A stretch of 64,000 nt of DNA, from assembly GCF_000701445.1 (NCBI RefSeq), contig NZ_JNIX01000004.1, positions 1 through 64,000 of the forward strand. The letters run 5' to 3'. The position numbers and the translations under genes are program-made. The stretch comes from Brevundimonas bacteroides DSM 4726. GTDB taxonomy: Bacteria; Pseudomonadota; Alphaproteobacteria; Caulobacterales; Caulobacteraceae. A model generated the notes under the pieces. The model did no database searches and had not been told where the DNA came from. It saw only the letters and a program-made list of their open reading frames with translations. The number at the start of each line of letters is the position of its first letter. Positions within the stretch are counted from its first letter, which is position 1. This document shows positions 39,998 through 49,397 of this stretch, one piece after another.

Positions 39998-40734
39998 GCG
40001 CCGTCCCCCGCCGGGCAGTCGCGCGCGCTCCGGACCGGCCGACCCGCGCCGAGCGCGAGATAACAGGCGATCACGGCCCGGACATAGGCCCGGGTCTCCG
40101 CGATGTCGGGCACCCGCCCCAGGCGGGCCACACGGGCCGGGCCGCTGTTATAGGCGGCCAGCGCCAGCTGCAGGTCGCCGAAACGCAGGATCTGGCGCGC
40201 CAGGTAGTCGGCGCCGCCCGCCAGGTTCTGGCCGGGGTCGAAGCGGTCCGACACGCCCAGTTCGGCGGCGGTGCCCGGCATGAGCTGTGTCAGGCCGCAG
40301 GCGCCCGCCGGCGAGCAGACTCCGGGTCTGTAGGCGCTCTCGACCGTGACCACGGCATGCAGCAGCTTGGGGTCGAGGCCATGGCGGGCAGCCGCTTCGC
40401 CGATCAGGGCCATGAAGGGTTGATCCGGAACCGCCACCCGCGCCGCCGGGCCGCCCGGCTCGCTTTCTGGTCCGACCGAGGGTGATGACGCGAGCGCCCG
40501 AGCCGGATCCGCGCCGACCGCCTCAAGGTCCGCCGACGGCTCGCCGGGCTCGGCGTGCGCCCCGGTCGTGGACACGAACAGGGCCCCGCCTGCCGACGCC
40601 CAGCCCGGATCGGTCGTAGGATCCTGAAGGGCGGACGCCGCTGCGGGAACCGGGGAGAGCGACAGGACGGCCGTCGTGGCAAGAGCCACGGCGAGCCCGA
40701 GCCGGACGACCGGGGTGGGAACAGCGATCACCAT
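39994..40734 (-). CDS. Lytic transglycosylase (VirB1-like)
   Basis: This 246-aa exported protein has a signal peptide (LGLAVALATTAVLSLSPVPA), a low-complexity linker to about residue 100, and a goose-lysozyme-type SLT domain (about 105-225). The catalytic Glu lies in VVTVESAYRPG, followed by GLTQLMPGTA and AAYNSGPARV. It would open peptidoglycan for assembly of the conjugation channel. It overlaps traF by 7 nt and follows trbI, as VirB1-like genes often do in trb-type clusters. Confidence 0.88.
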   Translation of the reverse strand: MVIAVPTPVVRLGLAVALATTAVLSLSPVPAAASALQDPTTDPGWASAGGALFVSTTGAHAEPGEPSADLEAVGADPARALASSPSVGPESEPGGPAARVAVPDQPFMALIGEAAARHGLDPKLLHAVVTVESAYRPGVCSPAGACGLTQLMPGTAAELGVSDRFDPGQNLAGGADYLARQILRFGDLQLALAAYNSGPARVARLGRVPDIAETRAYVRAVIACYLALGAGRPVRSARDCPAGDGA

Positions 40735-41225
40735 GTGACGATCGCGCGATAGGGGCCGGTCAGGGTGGCGGTGGACACGGGCCCAAAGTAGCGGCTGTCG
40801 AAACTGCCGCCGGTGTCGCCCAGCAGGAAGACCTCGCCCGGGGCGAGCCGGCGGCAGCCCCGCCAGGCCGGGAGAGGCCGTCGGGCGGCGTCCCGCGTGG
40901 CGACCGGGACCAGCACACCGGCCACCGCCACCCCGCCCGGCCGGGTGCAGACCCGGGCCGTCCCGATCGCGGCAATGCGCTTGAGCAGGCGCGTGTCGTC
41001 CGGTGCACCGAGGCGGGCGAGATAGGGTCGGGCGGGCGCGGGCGGATCCAGCGCGACCAGGTCGCCCAGTCGCGGCGGCCCCGCCGCCCGCCGGTAGAGG
41101 CCGGGGGCCAGGCTGCGGCTCTCGTTGATCAGGATCAGGCCCGAGGTCCGGGCCAGATCGGCGAGCCCCGACACGGCGACGAGTCCGGCGAGCGCGAGGG
41201 CCAGGGTGTGGATGCGGCCGGTCAT
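40728..41225 (-). CDS. traF: Conjugative signal peptidase TraF (S26)
   Basis: This 165-aa inner-membrane peptidase of the S26C family has one N-terminal membrane segment (residues 7-25), the Ser region ESRSLAPGLYRR (about 35-46) and the Lys region LLKRIAAIG (about 80-88), followed by GEVFLLGDTGGSFDSRYFG. In RP4-type systems TraF cuts and cyclises the pilin TrbC. It overlaps trbI (ATGA) and the transglycosylase gene. The presence of TraF and a TrbC pilin candidate argues that this cluster can make a pilus. Confidence 0.88.
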   Translation of the reverse strand: MTGRIHTLALALAGLVAVSGLADLARTSGLILINESRSLAPGLYRRAAGPPRLGDLVALDPPAPARPYLARLGAPDDTRLLKRIAAIGTARVCTRPGGVAVAGVLVPVATRDAARRPLPAWRGCRRLAPGEVFLLGDTGGSFDSRYFGPVSTATLTGPYRAIVTW

Positions 41226-42487
41226 GACGCCGTCTCCAGCACCAGGTCCCGGGTCAGCAGCACCCGCACCGGCGTGCCGGGGGCGAGACGGACCGAAGGC
41301 CGCACCTCCAGTTCCCGCCCGATCAGCCGGCTTCCGGCCTCAGCCCCCTGGATCGCGGCCGCATCGCCGATGTCGCCCCAGATGCCGCCGGACCCGCTGT
41401 TGTCGCTGCGGGCCAGGGTTCCCAGCGCCGTGAAGGCCCCGCCGAACAGGGCGCCGCCGACGAGGGCGCCCAGGCGTCGCTCGACCCGGCCCTCGAGGCC
41501 GGTCACGCCCTCGCCGTCGACGGCGGGCGCCTCCTCCAGCGGCACGCTGGACCCATCCGGCAGGATCAGCCGGGTCCACACGAGGTAGGCGCGCCGCTCG
41601 CCATGGCGGCTGTCTCCGTCCTGGCGACCGATCAGGCGGGCGCCCTGGGGGATGAGGAGACGCCGCCCGGTGACGGTGTCGTAGACGTCGCGGCTGATCA
41701 CGGCCACGACGGGCCCCGGCCGCGCCGTATCCACGCCCGTCAGCAGCACCGCGGACAGGAGATCGCCGGCCTGGAGTGCGCCGGAGCCCGGCCCCGGAAC
41801 GCGACCTGGAGGTATCGAAGCACCTGTCGAGGCTGCGGAGGCCTGCGGATGCGTCGAGCGCGCGGGGGTCCCTGTCGGCGGCGCGAAGAACAGGGTGGAC
41901 GCCCGGGCGGCCCCAGCCGGGTCGGCACGCGCCACGGCGTGAGGCGCGAGCCGGGTCCCCTGGCCATAGTCCGGCTGGGCGATGCGGGCGGACGGTCCGC
42001 GGGTCGCCGTTCGGACGGCGGATGCCGGGAGCGCCGGGTCCTCGGCGTCCGCCGGGGTTCTGTCGGCCCCGAGGCCGCGCGGGACCGGCAGCAGGCGCGG
42101 GTCGCCATAGCCGCGAGGACCGTCCGTCACCGCCTCGGCGGGCCTGACACTGGAGGTCGCGCCCTCGGCCGGGTCCCGATCCCGGGTCCGCGCCTGGGCG
42201 CGCAGCTCCGGGGCGACCACAAAGGCCCAGGCGAAGGCCCCCGCGAGCAGGGCGGCGGCGGCTCCGCCCATGCCGAGCACGACGGCGGGGCGGATCCGGA
42301 CCCCGGACGGCCGGGGCGCGCGCAGCGCCAGCTCGGGGGAGATCTTGGGCGGATGACCCGGGCCGGCCGCGGACGACGCGCGGCCCGCGGAAAGGCGGTC
42401 TTCGGGGGGGCCGGAGGCTTCGGTCCGCCGGGCCTCGCGGCCCGGAGGCGACGGGGGAGGGGGCGAGGGATCGGGTGCGCGGCTCAT
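41222..42487 (-). CDS. trbI: Conjugal transfer protein TrbI (VirB10-like)
   Basis: This 421-aa protein spans the envelope. It has a cytoplasmic Pro-rich N-terminus, one membrane segment (about residues 70-90: VVLGMGGAAAALLAGAFAWA), a long Pro/Ala-rich periplasmic linker and a C-terminal VirB10/TrbI core with RLLIPQGARLIGRQ and RPSVRLAPGTPVRVLLTRDL. It links inner-membrane ATPases to the outer-membrane ring of the T4SS. It starts 2 nt after trbG and overlaps traF. Confidence 0.92.
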   Translation of the reverse strand: MSRAPDPSPPPPSPPGREARRTEASGPPEDRLSAGRASSAAGPGHPPKISPELALRAPRPSGVRIRPAVVLGMGGAAAALLAGAFAWAFVVAPELRAQARTRDRDPAEGATSSVRPAEAVTDGPRGYGDPRLLPVPRGLGADRTPADAEDPALPASAVRTATRGPSARIAQPDYGQGTRLAPHAVARADPAGAARASTLFFAPPTGTPARSTHPQASAASTGASIPPGRVPGPGSGALQAGDLLSAVLLTGVDTARPGPVVAVISRDVYDTVTGRRLLIPQGARLIGRQDGDSRHGERRAYLVWTRLILPDGSSVPLEEAPAVDGEGVTGLEGRVERRLGALVGGALFGGAFTALGTLARSDNSGSGGIWGDIGDAAAIQGAEAGSRLIGRELEVRPSVRLAPGTPVRVLLTRDLVLETAS

Positions 42488-42489
42488 GG

Positions 42490-43659
42490 TCAGCTCCGGT
42501 CGGGGGGGAGGCGATCGATACGGACGATCCGGGGGCGGCGGTCGCCCAGCCGCAGCTCGGCGCGCTCCAGCACCCGGTCGACGATCCAGAGGTCGCCCTC
42601 GCGTCGCCAGGTCAGGGTCTCCGCGCGGCCGTCTTCGCCGATCGCGAACAGGGCAGGAGCCTCGGTCCCGGAGAGGCCGGGAGCGAACCGCAGCACGGTG
42701 CGCCGGCCGTCGGACTGGACCGACAGGGGGGTCCAGGCGGGGGCCCGTCCACGCGGCGTCACGCGATAGGCGATCGCGGTCCCGGAGAGGCCTGGTACCT
42801 CCGCCCCGGCCCGGACTAGCGTCCGCGAGGCATGAGGAACAATCGAGCCATCGCTCCCGCCGACGGCGACCTCGGCGGTTTGGGTGGCGTCTCCGGTCAG
42901 GGCCCCGAGATCCCAGGCGACGGCGGCGTTGAAACCGGCCGCTGCCCCGCTGCGGAGCTGGATCAGATAGACGCGCCGGGTCGTGGTCAGGACCAGATTG
43001 GTTTCCAGGCCGCGCTCCAGCGGCTTGATCATCACGTGGGTGCGGGTACCGGCCCCCGTGCCGGAAACCGCCTCGCCGATCTGCCAGCGAACCGTGTCGC
43101 CGGCCGCCTTGGCGGTGACGGTCTCGCCGGGTCCCAGCGTCAGCGTCGAGACCCGCAAGGGCGCGGTCCAGACCTCATAGACCCGGCCCGGGGACCAGGC
43201 GAAGACCTGCACCCCGCCGACGAAGCGGTCGGCCTCGGAAGCCGTGAGGGCCTGCGCGTTGGCCGAGGCGATCGCCGCCGGGCCGGACTGGCCGACCGGT
43301 TGGGGCGCCGCGTCTGGCGCCGCCGCCGCAAGGGACCCGCCCCGGGGGGCGGGGGTCGGGTCCGCCGCCGCTCCGGCCAGGGATCGTGCCTCTCGAGGAG
43401 CAGGCGCGGCGTCCCGAAGCCGCGTTGCGCCCGCCGGATCCAGGGTGGCCGAGGCCTCGGGGCCCACGACCTCCAGATAGGGGCGCTCGGTGGCCGAGCG
43501 GGGGGCGGCGTCCGCCACGACCGGGCCGCCGCTGGCAGCGGACAGGGGCGCGACGGCGATGCGGGGCGGGGGCTCGGGGTCAGCCCCGAGGGCGGCGCAG
43601 CCGCCGACATGGAGCGCGAGCGCGAGGGCGAGCGGGATCAGCTGGCGTCGGGGGTCCAT
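42490..43659 (-). CDS. trbG: Conjugal transfer protein TrbG (VirB9-like)
   Basis: This 389-aa envelope protein has a lipoprotein-type leader with lipobox LHVGGC (cleavage before about Cys21). It has a long Ala/Pro-rich region to about residue 130 and a VirB9/CagX domain (about 145-380: PGRVYEVWTAPLRVSTLTLG, then LVLTTTRRVYLIQL). It forms the outer-membrane core with TrbI. The start overlaps the trbF 3' end by 22 nt. Length is somewhat above usual TrbG because of the linker. Confidence 0.9.
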   Translation of the reverse strand: MDPRRQLIPLALALALHVGGCAALGADPEPPPRIAVAPLSAASGGPVVADAAPRSATERPYLEVVGPEASATLDPAGATRLRDAAPAPREARSLAGAAADPTPAPRGGSLAAAAPDAAPQPVGQSGPAAIASANAQALTASEADRFVGGVQVFAWSPGRVYEVWTAPLRVSTLTLGPGETVTAKAAGDTVRWQIGEAVSGTGAGTRTHVMIKPLERGLETNLVLTTTRRVYLIQLRSGAAAGFNAAVAWDLGALTGDATQTAEVAVGGSDGSIVPHASRTLVRAGAEVPGLSGTAIAYRVTPRGRAPAWTPLSVQSDGRRTVLRFAPGLSGTEAPALFAIGEDGRAETLTWRREGDLWIVDRVLERAELRLGDRRPRIVRIDRLPPDRS

Positions 43660-44321
43660 GACACGTCCTCGATACGGATGCCGAGCGGGTTCTTGAGGAG
43701 CGCCGCCTCGGTGCGGGGCGGCTCCAGCCGAAAGGTGATGAGACCACGCCAGCGGGCCTGGCCCGCGGCCTGGCCGTTGACGAACCGGGTCTCGCGCCAC
43801 TGCAGGTCATAGGTTCGGTTCGTGCGGCGCACGACGTTGAGGATCTCCACCTGGACGGCTTCGCGTCCGGCCTCGGCAAAGGGGTCGCGCGCCTGGGCCT
43901 CTGCGTTGAGGAAGGCGGCACCGCGTGGCGCGACCAGGTCATAGGCCTCCAGCCAGTTCTGGCGGATGACCACGGGATCCACCGACTTGGAGCGGACGTC
44001 GCGGATCCACTCCGCCAGGACCTGGGCGGTCTGGGCCTCGGTGGGCTCGTAGCGGCCGTCGAGCGCGGTGATCCTCTGGGTCTGGCCCCAGTCGGAGACC
44101 TCCACAACGAAAGGGCGAACCTCGGCGCGGCCCGCCTGGACCCCCCAGCCGACGCCGAGTCCGGCGGCGAGCAGAAGGTTGGCGAAGGCGATGCGTCGCC
44201 AGTTGCGGGCGTGCGCCAGGGTCAGGCCCATGCGGTCGTCCCAGACCTGGGCGGCGCGCTGGTAGGGTGTGGAGGCCGGGGCGGAGGGCAAGGGGCGTTT
44301 GGGGCGAAAGAAGGGGTGCAT
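43638..44321 (-). CDS. trbF: Conjugal transfer protein TrbF (VirB8-like)
   Basis: This 227-aa bitopic inner-membrane protein has a cytoplasmic N-terminus with the TrbF signature YQRAAQVWDDRMG (residues 20-32), a membrane segment (about 45-62) and a periplasmic VirB8-type NTF2-like domain ending with LGIRIEDVSW. It organises T4SS assembly. It starts 2 nt after the trbL stop. Confidence 0.92.
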   Translation of the reverse strand: MHPFFRPKRPLPSAPASTPYQRAAQVWDDRMGLTLAHARNWRRIAFANLLLAAGLGVGWGVQAGRAEVRPFVVEVSDWGQTQRITALDGRYEPTEAQTAQVLAEWIRDVRSKSVDPVVIRQNWLEAYDLVAPRGAAFLNAEAQARDPFAEAGREAVQVEILNVVRRTNRTYDLQWRETRFVNGQAAGQARWRGLITFRLEPPRTEAALLKNPLGIRIEDVSWTPDAS

Positions 44322-44323
44322 GG

Positions 44324-45751
44324 TCAGCGGTCCTCCGACTTGAGCTGGGGAGAGAGGGTCCCGGTCGTCTCGCTGGACGGCAGGAGCGACCGGGCGGTGT
44401 TGGCGACGAAGAAGCTGCGGAAGGCGGCCGAGCGGGCCCCGCCCGCCCTGCCGACCCCGCTGGGAGCGGGGCCTTGGGCGCCGCCCTGCGGACCCGCGCC
44501 CGCCGCCCGGTGAAAGGCCTGGCGCGCGGCTTCGGTCTCCGACGCTCGAGACCGTACGGTCGCGCCTGCGGTCTGCGGTCCTGTGCCGGACGCGCCGGTC
44601 GGGCCGGCCGGGGCGTCACGGGTGGGCTTGCCGGCCGAAGCCGTCGAAGGCGGCAGACCCTGGTCCTTGCCGGCCGGACCCGGCCCCGGAGCGACGCGCG
44701 ATGCGATCGGCGCGGCGTGGCCGGAACCGGAGGGAGAGGGCGGCCGCGGCGGACCGGACGCCGCCGGGGACGGCGGCCCGGAGGCGGGGCCTCGGCCGGT
44801 CGGGGCGGCGGAGGCCGCCCGCGCTCCTCCGGCGAGACGCGCGGCCCCGCCACCCAGCGCGGCCCCGGCCCCGGCCGCGCCCGCCGCGACGAGACCGCCC
44901 GCTCCGGCGACGGCGAGGCCCGCCGTCAGGGCCGAGCCGGCCCCCAGCGCGGGACCACCGGTCACCAGGGCGGCGGCGAGGTTGGGCACGAACAGGGCCA
45001 GCATGGCCAGCAGGAGCGCCGCGACGAGGATGGCCAGCGCCTCGTAGAGGTCGGGGTTGGCCGAGGGCTGGAGCTGGTCGAACACCGTCGAGGCCCCCGA
45101 GACCACGATGGCCAAAGCGAGGACCTTTAGGCCCGAGGAGACCACGAAGCCCAGCGGCCGCTCCGCCAGGAAGGCGGACTTCGACCAGATCCCGAACGGC
45201 AGGAGCACGAAGCCGCCCAGGGTGACGATCTTGAACTCCAGCAGGGTGACGATGATCTGCAGCGCCAGGACGGCGAAGGCCAGCATGATGCCGATCATGG
45301 CCAGGCCCAGGATCAGGGCGTCCATCAGGTTGCCGGCCACATCCAGCGGATTGGCGACGGGGGCCGGGGTCTCGCCCAGGGCGCGCACGATGCGCCAGCC
45401 CTGATGCAGCACCGCCCCGGGATTGAGGAAGTCCGACTGGCTGAGCGCGCCGCCGCCGGCGGCCAGGCCCAGTTCGATGAAGCCGGCCTGGAGCGTCTCC
45501 GACAGCGCCTGCCAGTCGTTGATGATGTAGGCAAAGCTTCCGATCAGCAGGACCTTGCCGAAGCCGGCGGCGAGCAGGTCGCGGTTGGACGACAGGGCCC
45601 ACTGGATGCCCGTGAGCGCCACCACGAGCGCGATCATCAGGCCGAACATGGTGTCGACCGGTCCCTGCAGCGCCTCGAACCCGGCACTGACGGTCTCGGA
45701 AAAGACCACCATCAGCTCATTGGGCGTTTCCATTCCGGGGGGCGCGGCCAT
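44324..45751 (-). CDS. trbL: Conjugal transfer protein TrbL (VirB6-like)
   Basis: This 475-aa inner-membrane protein has about six to seven membrane segments in residues 25-300 (for example MFGLMIALVVALTGIQWAL and LGLAMIGIMLAFAVLALQII) and the TrbL block GGFVLLPFGIWSKSAFLAER. The last 160 residues are Pro/Gly/Ala/Ser-rich and probably disordered. It forms part of the translocation channel. The gene starts 10 nt after the trbJ stop. Confidence 0.9.
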   Translation of the reverse strand: MAAPPGMETPNELMVVFSETVSAGFEALQGPVDTMFGLMIALVVALTGIQWALSSNRDLLAAGFGKVLLIGSFAYIINDWQALSETLQAGFIELGLAAGGGALSQSDFLNPGAVLHQGWRIVRALGETPAPVANPLDVAGNLMDALILGLAMIGIMLAFAVLALQIIVTLLEFKIVTLGGFVLLPFGIWSKSAFLAERPLGFVVSSGLKVLALAIVVSGASTVFDQLQPSANPDLYEALAILVAALLLAMLALFVPNLAAALVTGGPALGAGSALTAGLAVAGAGGLVAAGAAGAGAALGGGAARLAGGARAASAAPTGRGPASGPPSPAASGPPRPPSPSGSGHAAPIASRVAPGPGPAGKDQGLPPSTASAGKPTRDAPAGPTGASGTGPQTAGATVRSRASETEAARQAFHRAAGAGPQGGAQGPAPSGVGRAGGARSAAFRSFFVANTARSLLPSSETTGTLSPQLKSEDR

Positions 45752-45761
45752 GGTCGGCTCC

Positions 45762-46730
45762 TCACTGACGGGCGCGGGCGAAGGGGTCGAAGCGCGGGGC
45801 GGACGGGGCCTCGGCGTCCCGGGCCCAGAAGCGGCGGCGGGCTTCGGCCGAGGCGGCGCGCTCGGCGCTCTCGCGGGCGGCGGCCTCGGCCATCAGCCGG
45901 CTCTGGGCCAGCATCAGGGTGCGCAGCATGGCCAGATCCTCCGACAGGACCGCCAGCAGCTGGGTCGAGGACTGGATCGCCGCCGTCTCGCCTTCGGCCG
46001 CTTCCGAGGCCGCCAGCGCCCCCGCCACCCGGCGATCGCGCCCGGCGGACAGGGCATCGAGCCGCGCGGCGGTGGCGGCCAGGTCGCGCGCGGTCTCGCG
46101 CGCGGTCTCGGCGCGGCCCTGGGCCTGGTCGAGCGCCCGGTCCGGCGACAAGCCCTCGACGGCGGCGGGATAGAGGGCCTCGAACTGCCGCTCCAGATCG
46201 CCGGCGGTCCCGGCCAGACCCCGCACCTCTGACGCCAGCGCCGACAGGTCGGCCAGCACGGCCGAGGTCTCGCCCAGATGGCTGTAGGGCGAGGCGGCGA
46301 GCGCCCGGGCCTGGTTGAGCAGCATCCGGGCCTCATTGGCCAGACTGTCGACCTGACGCGCCGCCTGGAGCGCGTTCTCGATGTGGTTCCGGGGATCGAA
46401 CACCACGACCTGGGCCCGGGATGGCGCGGCGGACGCGCCGCCGAGGCCAATGAGCAGGGCCAGGCCTGCCGCGAACAGAGGACGCCGGGGGGAGGGCCGG
46501 GCGGGCCGCGCCGGACGGGCCGGAGCGCGCCGAGGCTCGGGATGCCTGGACCGTGCAGGAGCAGTCGCCGTCGCGTCCGGGCCGGCCTCGGCGGCCTCCG
46601 GGGCGGTTGGGCCCGCAGACGTTCCGGCGCGGGGCGTGCGGGGGTCGGCGATCCGGACCGTGGCCCGGTTGCGCAGACCCGGGCGGATCGGGCGGCGGTG
46701 TTCAGGTGGCAGCGAAGAGGGCGTCGACAT
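45762..46730 (-). CDS. trbJ: Conjugal transfer protein TrbJ (VirB5-like) with long N-terminal extension
   Basis: This 322-aa protein has the TrbJ core from about residue 105 (VVVFDPRNHIENALQAARQV), with heptad-like Ala-rich helices to the end. TrbJ is a secreted pilus-tip/assembly protein. Here a Pro/Arg/Ala-rich stretch of about 83 residues precedes the hydrophobic leader (LFAAGLALLIGLGGASA), so the annotated start overlaps trbE by 29 nt. An internal start close to the leader would give a normal signal peptide. Which start is used is undecided. Confidence 0.82.
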   Translation of the reverse strand: MSTPSSLPPEHRRPIRPGLRNRATVRIADPRTPRAGTSAGPTAPEAAEAGPDATATAPARSRHPEPRRAPARPARPARPSPRRPLFAAGLALLIGLGGASAAPSRAQVVVFDPRNHIENALQAARQVDSLANEARMLLNQARALAASPYSHLGETSAVLADLSALASEVRGLAGTAGDLERQFEALYPAAVEGLSPDRALDQAQGRAETARETARDLAATAARLDALSAGRDRRVAGALAASEAAEGETAAIQSSTQLLAVLSEDLAMLRTLMLAQSRLMAEAAARESAERAASAEARRRFWARDAEAPSAPRFDPFARARQ

Positions 46731-49119
46731 GGTGCAGTCCCTTGGCTTTGAGGAAGGCGGGGGCGAAGCGCGTCGGACCCTCGGTCTCGAGCACGCGATC
46801 GATGAGGCGCTGGTCTTCGGGCGATCCGGCCGCGCACAGCGCGAGCGACGCGCCGGTCAGGCGCAGGTCGAACAGGCGACGCCCCTGGGGCTGGCGCCAG
46901 TAGTAGGCGCGCTTGGGCGGGGCGAAGGCGAGGAGCTCGCGCTGGCGCCGGTTGAGGCCGAAGCCGGCATACAGCGCCGCGCTGGCCGGTTCGAGCGCGC
47001 GCGGATTGGGCAGGAAGACCTGGGTCGGGCAGCTTTCGATCAGGCTGGGGGCGATCGCCGAGGCGGCCACGTCGTCGAGCGACTGGGTGGCGAAGACGAC
47101 CGAGACCCGCTTCTTGCGCAGGGTCTTGAGCCATTCGCGGATGCGGGCGGCAAAGCCGGTGTGGTCAAGCATCAGCCAGGCCTCGTCGAGGACGAGCAGG
47201 GTCGGGCGTCCGTCGAACTGGCGCTCGAGCTGGTGAAACAGGGCCGAGAGCACCGGTCCGACGGCGGCGGGCGAGCCCATCAGCGTCTCCAGCTCATAGG
47301 TGTCGAAGGGGCCCGGTTCCGGCGCGTCTTCGGCCCCGTCGAGCAGCGCGCCCCAGGGCCCCTGCAGCGTCAGGGGCTCGAGCGCGGCGGCTGCGTCCCT
47401 GTCCTGCAGCAGGGCGCAGAGCAGGGTCAGCGTCCGATGCGCCGGGGGCGAGCCGGCGAGCGCGCGAAGCGCGCGCCAGAGCTCGTCGCGGCGGACAGGG
47501 TCGATGGAGAGGCCCGCCTGGACGAGGACATCCGCCAGCCAGTCCGAGGCCCAGGCGCATTCGGCCGGATCGTCGATGCGGGCGAGCGGCTGAAGCGCCA
47601 GGCCGCCCGCGGGCGACAGGGCCCGCCAGCTGCCCTGGATCGCCAGGGTCGCGGCGCGGGCCGACCGGCCCTTGTCGAAGAAGACCACCCGGGCGCCGGG
47701 GTAGCGGAACCACTGGAGCGCCAGAAAGGATAGAAGCGTCGACTTGCCCGCCCCGGTCGGGCCCACGACCATGGCGTGGCCCACGTCGCCGACGTGGAGC
47801 GCCAGTCGAAAGGGCGTGGATCCGGTGGTGCGGGCCACCGCCAGGGGCGGGCCGTCCAGCGCGGCGTCGGCGTCCGGGCCGGCCCAGACCGAAGAGACCG
47901 GCAGGAGGTCGGCCAGGTTGAGCGTAGAGACCAGCGGGCGGCGCACATCGGCATAGGGCTCGCCCGGCAGGGAGCCGAGCCAGGCTTCGACGGCGTTGAG
48001 GGTCTCGACGCGGGCGACCAGGCCCTGGGCGTTCAGCGCGGCCTCGACGGCCCGGGCGCAGGCCGCGGCCCGCTCCGGATCGCGGTCCAGAACGGCCACG
48101 GTCAGGGTCAGATAGCCATAGGCGCAGGCTTCCGAGCCCAGGGCCTCCAGCGCCCCGTCGCACTCCTCGGTCTTGGCGACCGCGTCGGTGTCGACGAGCG
48201 GTGTCTCCTCGCGGGTGACCGCTTCGCGCAGCAGGGTGCCGACACCCTTGCGCTTGGCGAACCAGCGCTTCCTCAGCCGAGCGATCTCGCGCTCGGCGTC
48301 GGCCTTGTCGAGCGCGATCCAGCGGGCGCTCCAGCGATAGGGGAAGGGCAGGGTCCCGAGGGCATCGAGCAGGCCCGGCCGGGTCGCCGACGGCAGGGCC
48401 CGGACCGAGACCACCTTGAGCGCATGGTCGCCGAGCCGGGGGTCGACGCCGCCGGTCAAAGGCGCATCCGCCAGAAGCGCGTCCAGGAACATGGGCGTCT
48501 CCGGCGGCCGCACCGGCTGTGGCTCGGGCGAGACGGTGGCGTGCAGCCAGCCCAGCAGGGCCGCATCGTCCAGCCGCTCGACCTCCGGCAGGGCGTCGGC
48601 CAGGAGATCGGCGACGGCGTCGGCCTCGCGCCGGAAGAGGGCGAGGCTGGCCGAGGCGTCGCCCGCAGTCCTCGCCAGACCGTCGAACAGCCAGCGCTCG
48701 ATCCGGCCCGTGTCATCGACCGGCGGCAGCCAGGTCAGAGCCAGGCGGCAGTGGGTCTCGAAAGCGGGCTCGTCCTGGTCGAAGAGCGCGCGGCGTTCCT
48801 CGTCGACCAGCCAGGCGGCGGCGAGACCCGGCGCGTCGGGATCGGGGCCCGCCTCGGGATAGGGGCGGGCCGACCGGCGCTCGGCCTCGACATGCAGGCA
48901 CCAGCCCGTGCCGAGCCGGCGAAGGGCGTTGTTGAGCCTTGCCCGCACCGCCATCAGCTCGTCTTCGGTGGAGGACTCCAGGTCGGGGCCCCGGAAGGCG
49001 AGGCCCGTGGTGAAGGAGCCGTCCTTGTTGAGGACGACGCCGGGCGCGACGAGCGCGGCCCAGGGGAGGTGGTCGGCGAGAAGCGCCGGTCGGCGGCGAT
49101 GGTCTTCGAGAAAGCGCAT
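46702..49119 (-). CDS. trbE: Conjugal transfer ATPase TrbE (VirB4-like)
   Basis: This 805-aa AAA+ ATPase powers pilus assembly and transfer. It has the VirB4 N-terminal domain (residues 1-300; MRFLEDHRRRPALLADHLPW), Walker A GPTGAGKSTLL (about 452-462) and Walker B LLVLDEAWLML (about 640), followed by the VirB4 motif FATQSLDDVA. Length matches the family. The ATG at 49119 is chosen because the longer frame would read through trbD. It is the only T4SS ATPase gene in the window. Confidence 0.94.
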   Translation of the reverse strand: MRFLEDHRRRPALLADHLPWAALVAPGVVLNKDGSFTTGLAFRGPDLESSTEDELMAVRARLNNALRRLGTGWCLHVEAERRSARPYPEAGPDPDAPGLAAAWLVDEERRALFDQDEPAFETHCRLALTWLPPVDDTGRIERWLFDGLARTAGDASASLALFRREADAVADLLADALPEVERLDDAALLGWLHATVSPEPQPVRPPETPMFLDALLADAPLTGGVDPRLGDHALKVVSVRALPSATRPGLLDALGTLPFPYRWSARWIALDKADAEREIARLRKRWFAKRKGVGTLLREAVTREETPLVDTDAVAKTEECDGALEALGSEACAYGYLTLTVAVLDRDPERAAACARAVEAALNAQGLVARVETLNAVEAWLGSLPGEPYADVRRPLVSTLNLADLLPVSSVWAGPDADAALDGPPLAVARTTGSTPFRLALHVGDVGHAMVVGPTGAGKSTLLSFLALQWFRYPGARVVFFDKGRSARAATLAIQGSWRALSPAGGLALQPLARIDDPAECAWASDWLADVLVQAGLSIDPVRRDELWRALRALAGSPPAHRTLTLLCALLQDRDAAAALEPLTLQGPWGALLDGAEDAPEPGPFDTYELETLMGSPAAVGPVLSALFHQLERQFDGRPTLLVLDEAWLMLDHTGFAARIREWLKTLRKKRVSVVFATQSLDDVAASAIAPSLIESCPTQVFLPNPRALEPASAALYAGFGLNRRQRELLAFAPPKRAYYWRQPQGRRLFDLRLTGASLALCAAGSPEDQRLIDRVLETEGPTRFAPAFLKAKGLHHVDALFAAT

Positions 49120-49127
49120 GGCCGGCC

Positions 49128-49397
49128 TCAGGTGTCCAGGTGACCGGGACGGGCGAGGTGGCGGCGCACCACGTCGAACACCTGAGGGTCGCCGCGCGCC
49201 GCGAGCAGGCCCAGGCCGTGGGCCAGCGCCCACCAGATCAGCCCCAGCCACGGCAGCCGCAGCGCCAGCCCCAGCATGAGGGCGAGGGTGCCCATGAGGA
49301 TGGCGTAGTCGCGAGGCAGGCCACCGAGCAGGACCGGCCGGGTCAGGGCCTGGGCGACGGCAAGCTCATAGCCCTCGGGGCGGTGATCGCCGGTCAC
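49128..49397 (-). CDS. trbD: Conjugal transfer protein TrbD (VirB3-like)
   Basis: This 89-aa inner-membrane protein has two adjacent hydrophobic segments (about residues 30-65) and TrbD-like flanks (ALTRPVLLGGLPRDYAILM and QVFDVVRRHLARPGHLD). VirB3 proteins bind the VirB4 ATPase, whose gene starts 9 nt downstream. It overlaps trbC by 4 nt. Confidence 0.9.
   Translation of the reverse strand: MTGDHRPEGYELAVAQALTRPVLLGGLPRDYAILMGTLALMLGLALRLPWLGLIWWALAHGLGLLAARGDPQVFDVVRRHLARPGHLDT

Noticed and set aside
47776-49143. 455-aa plus-strand frame
   Set aside because: It is antisense to trbE, whose Walker A and B motifs are intact.
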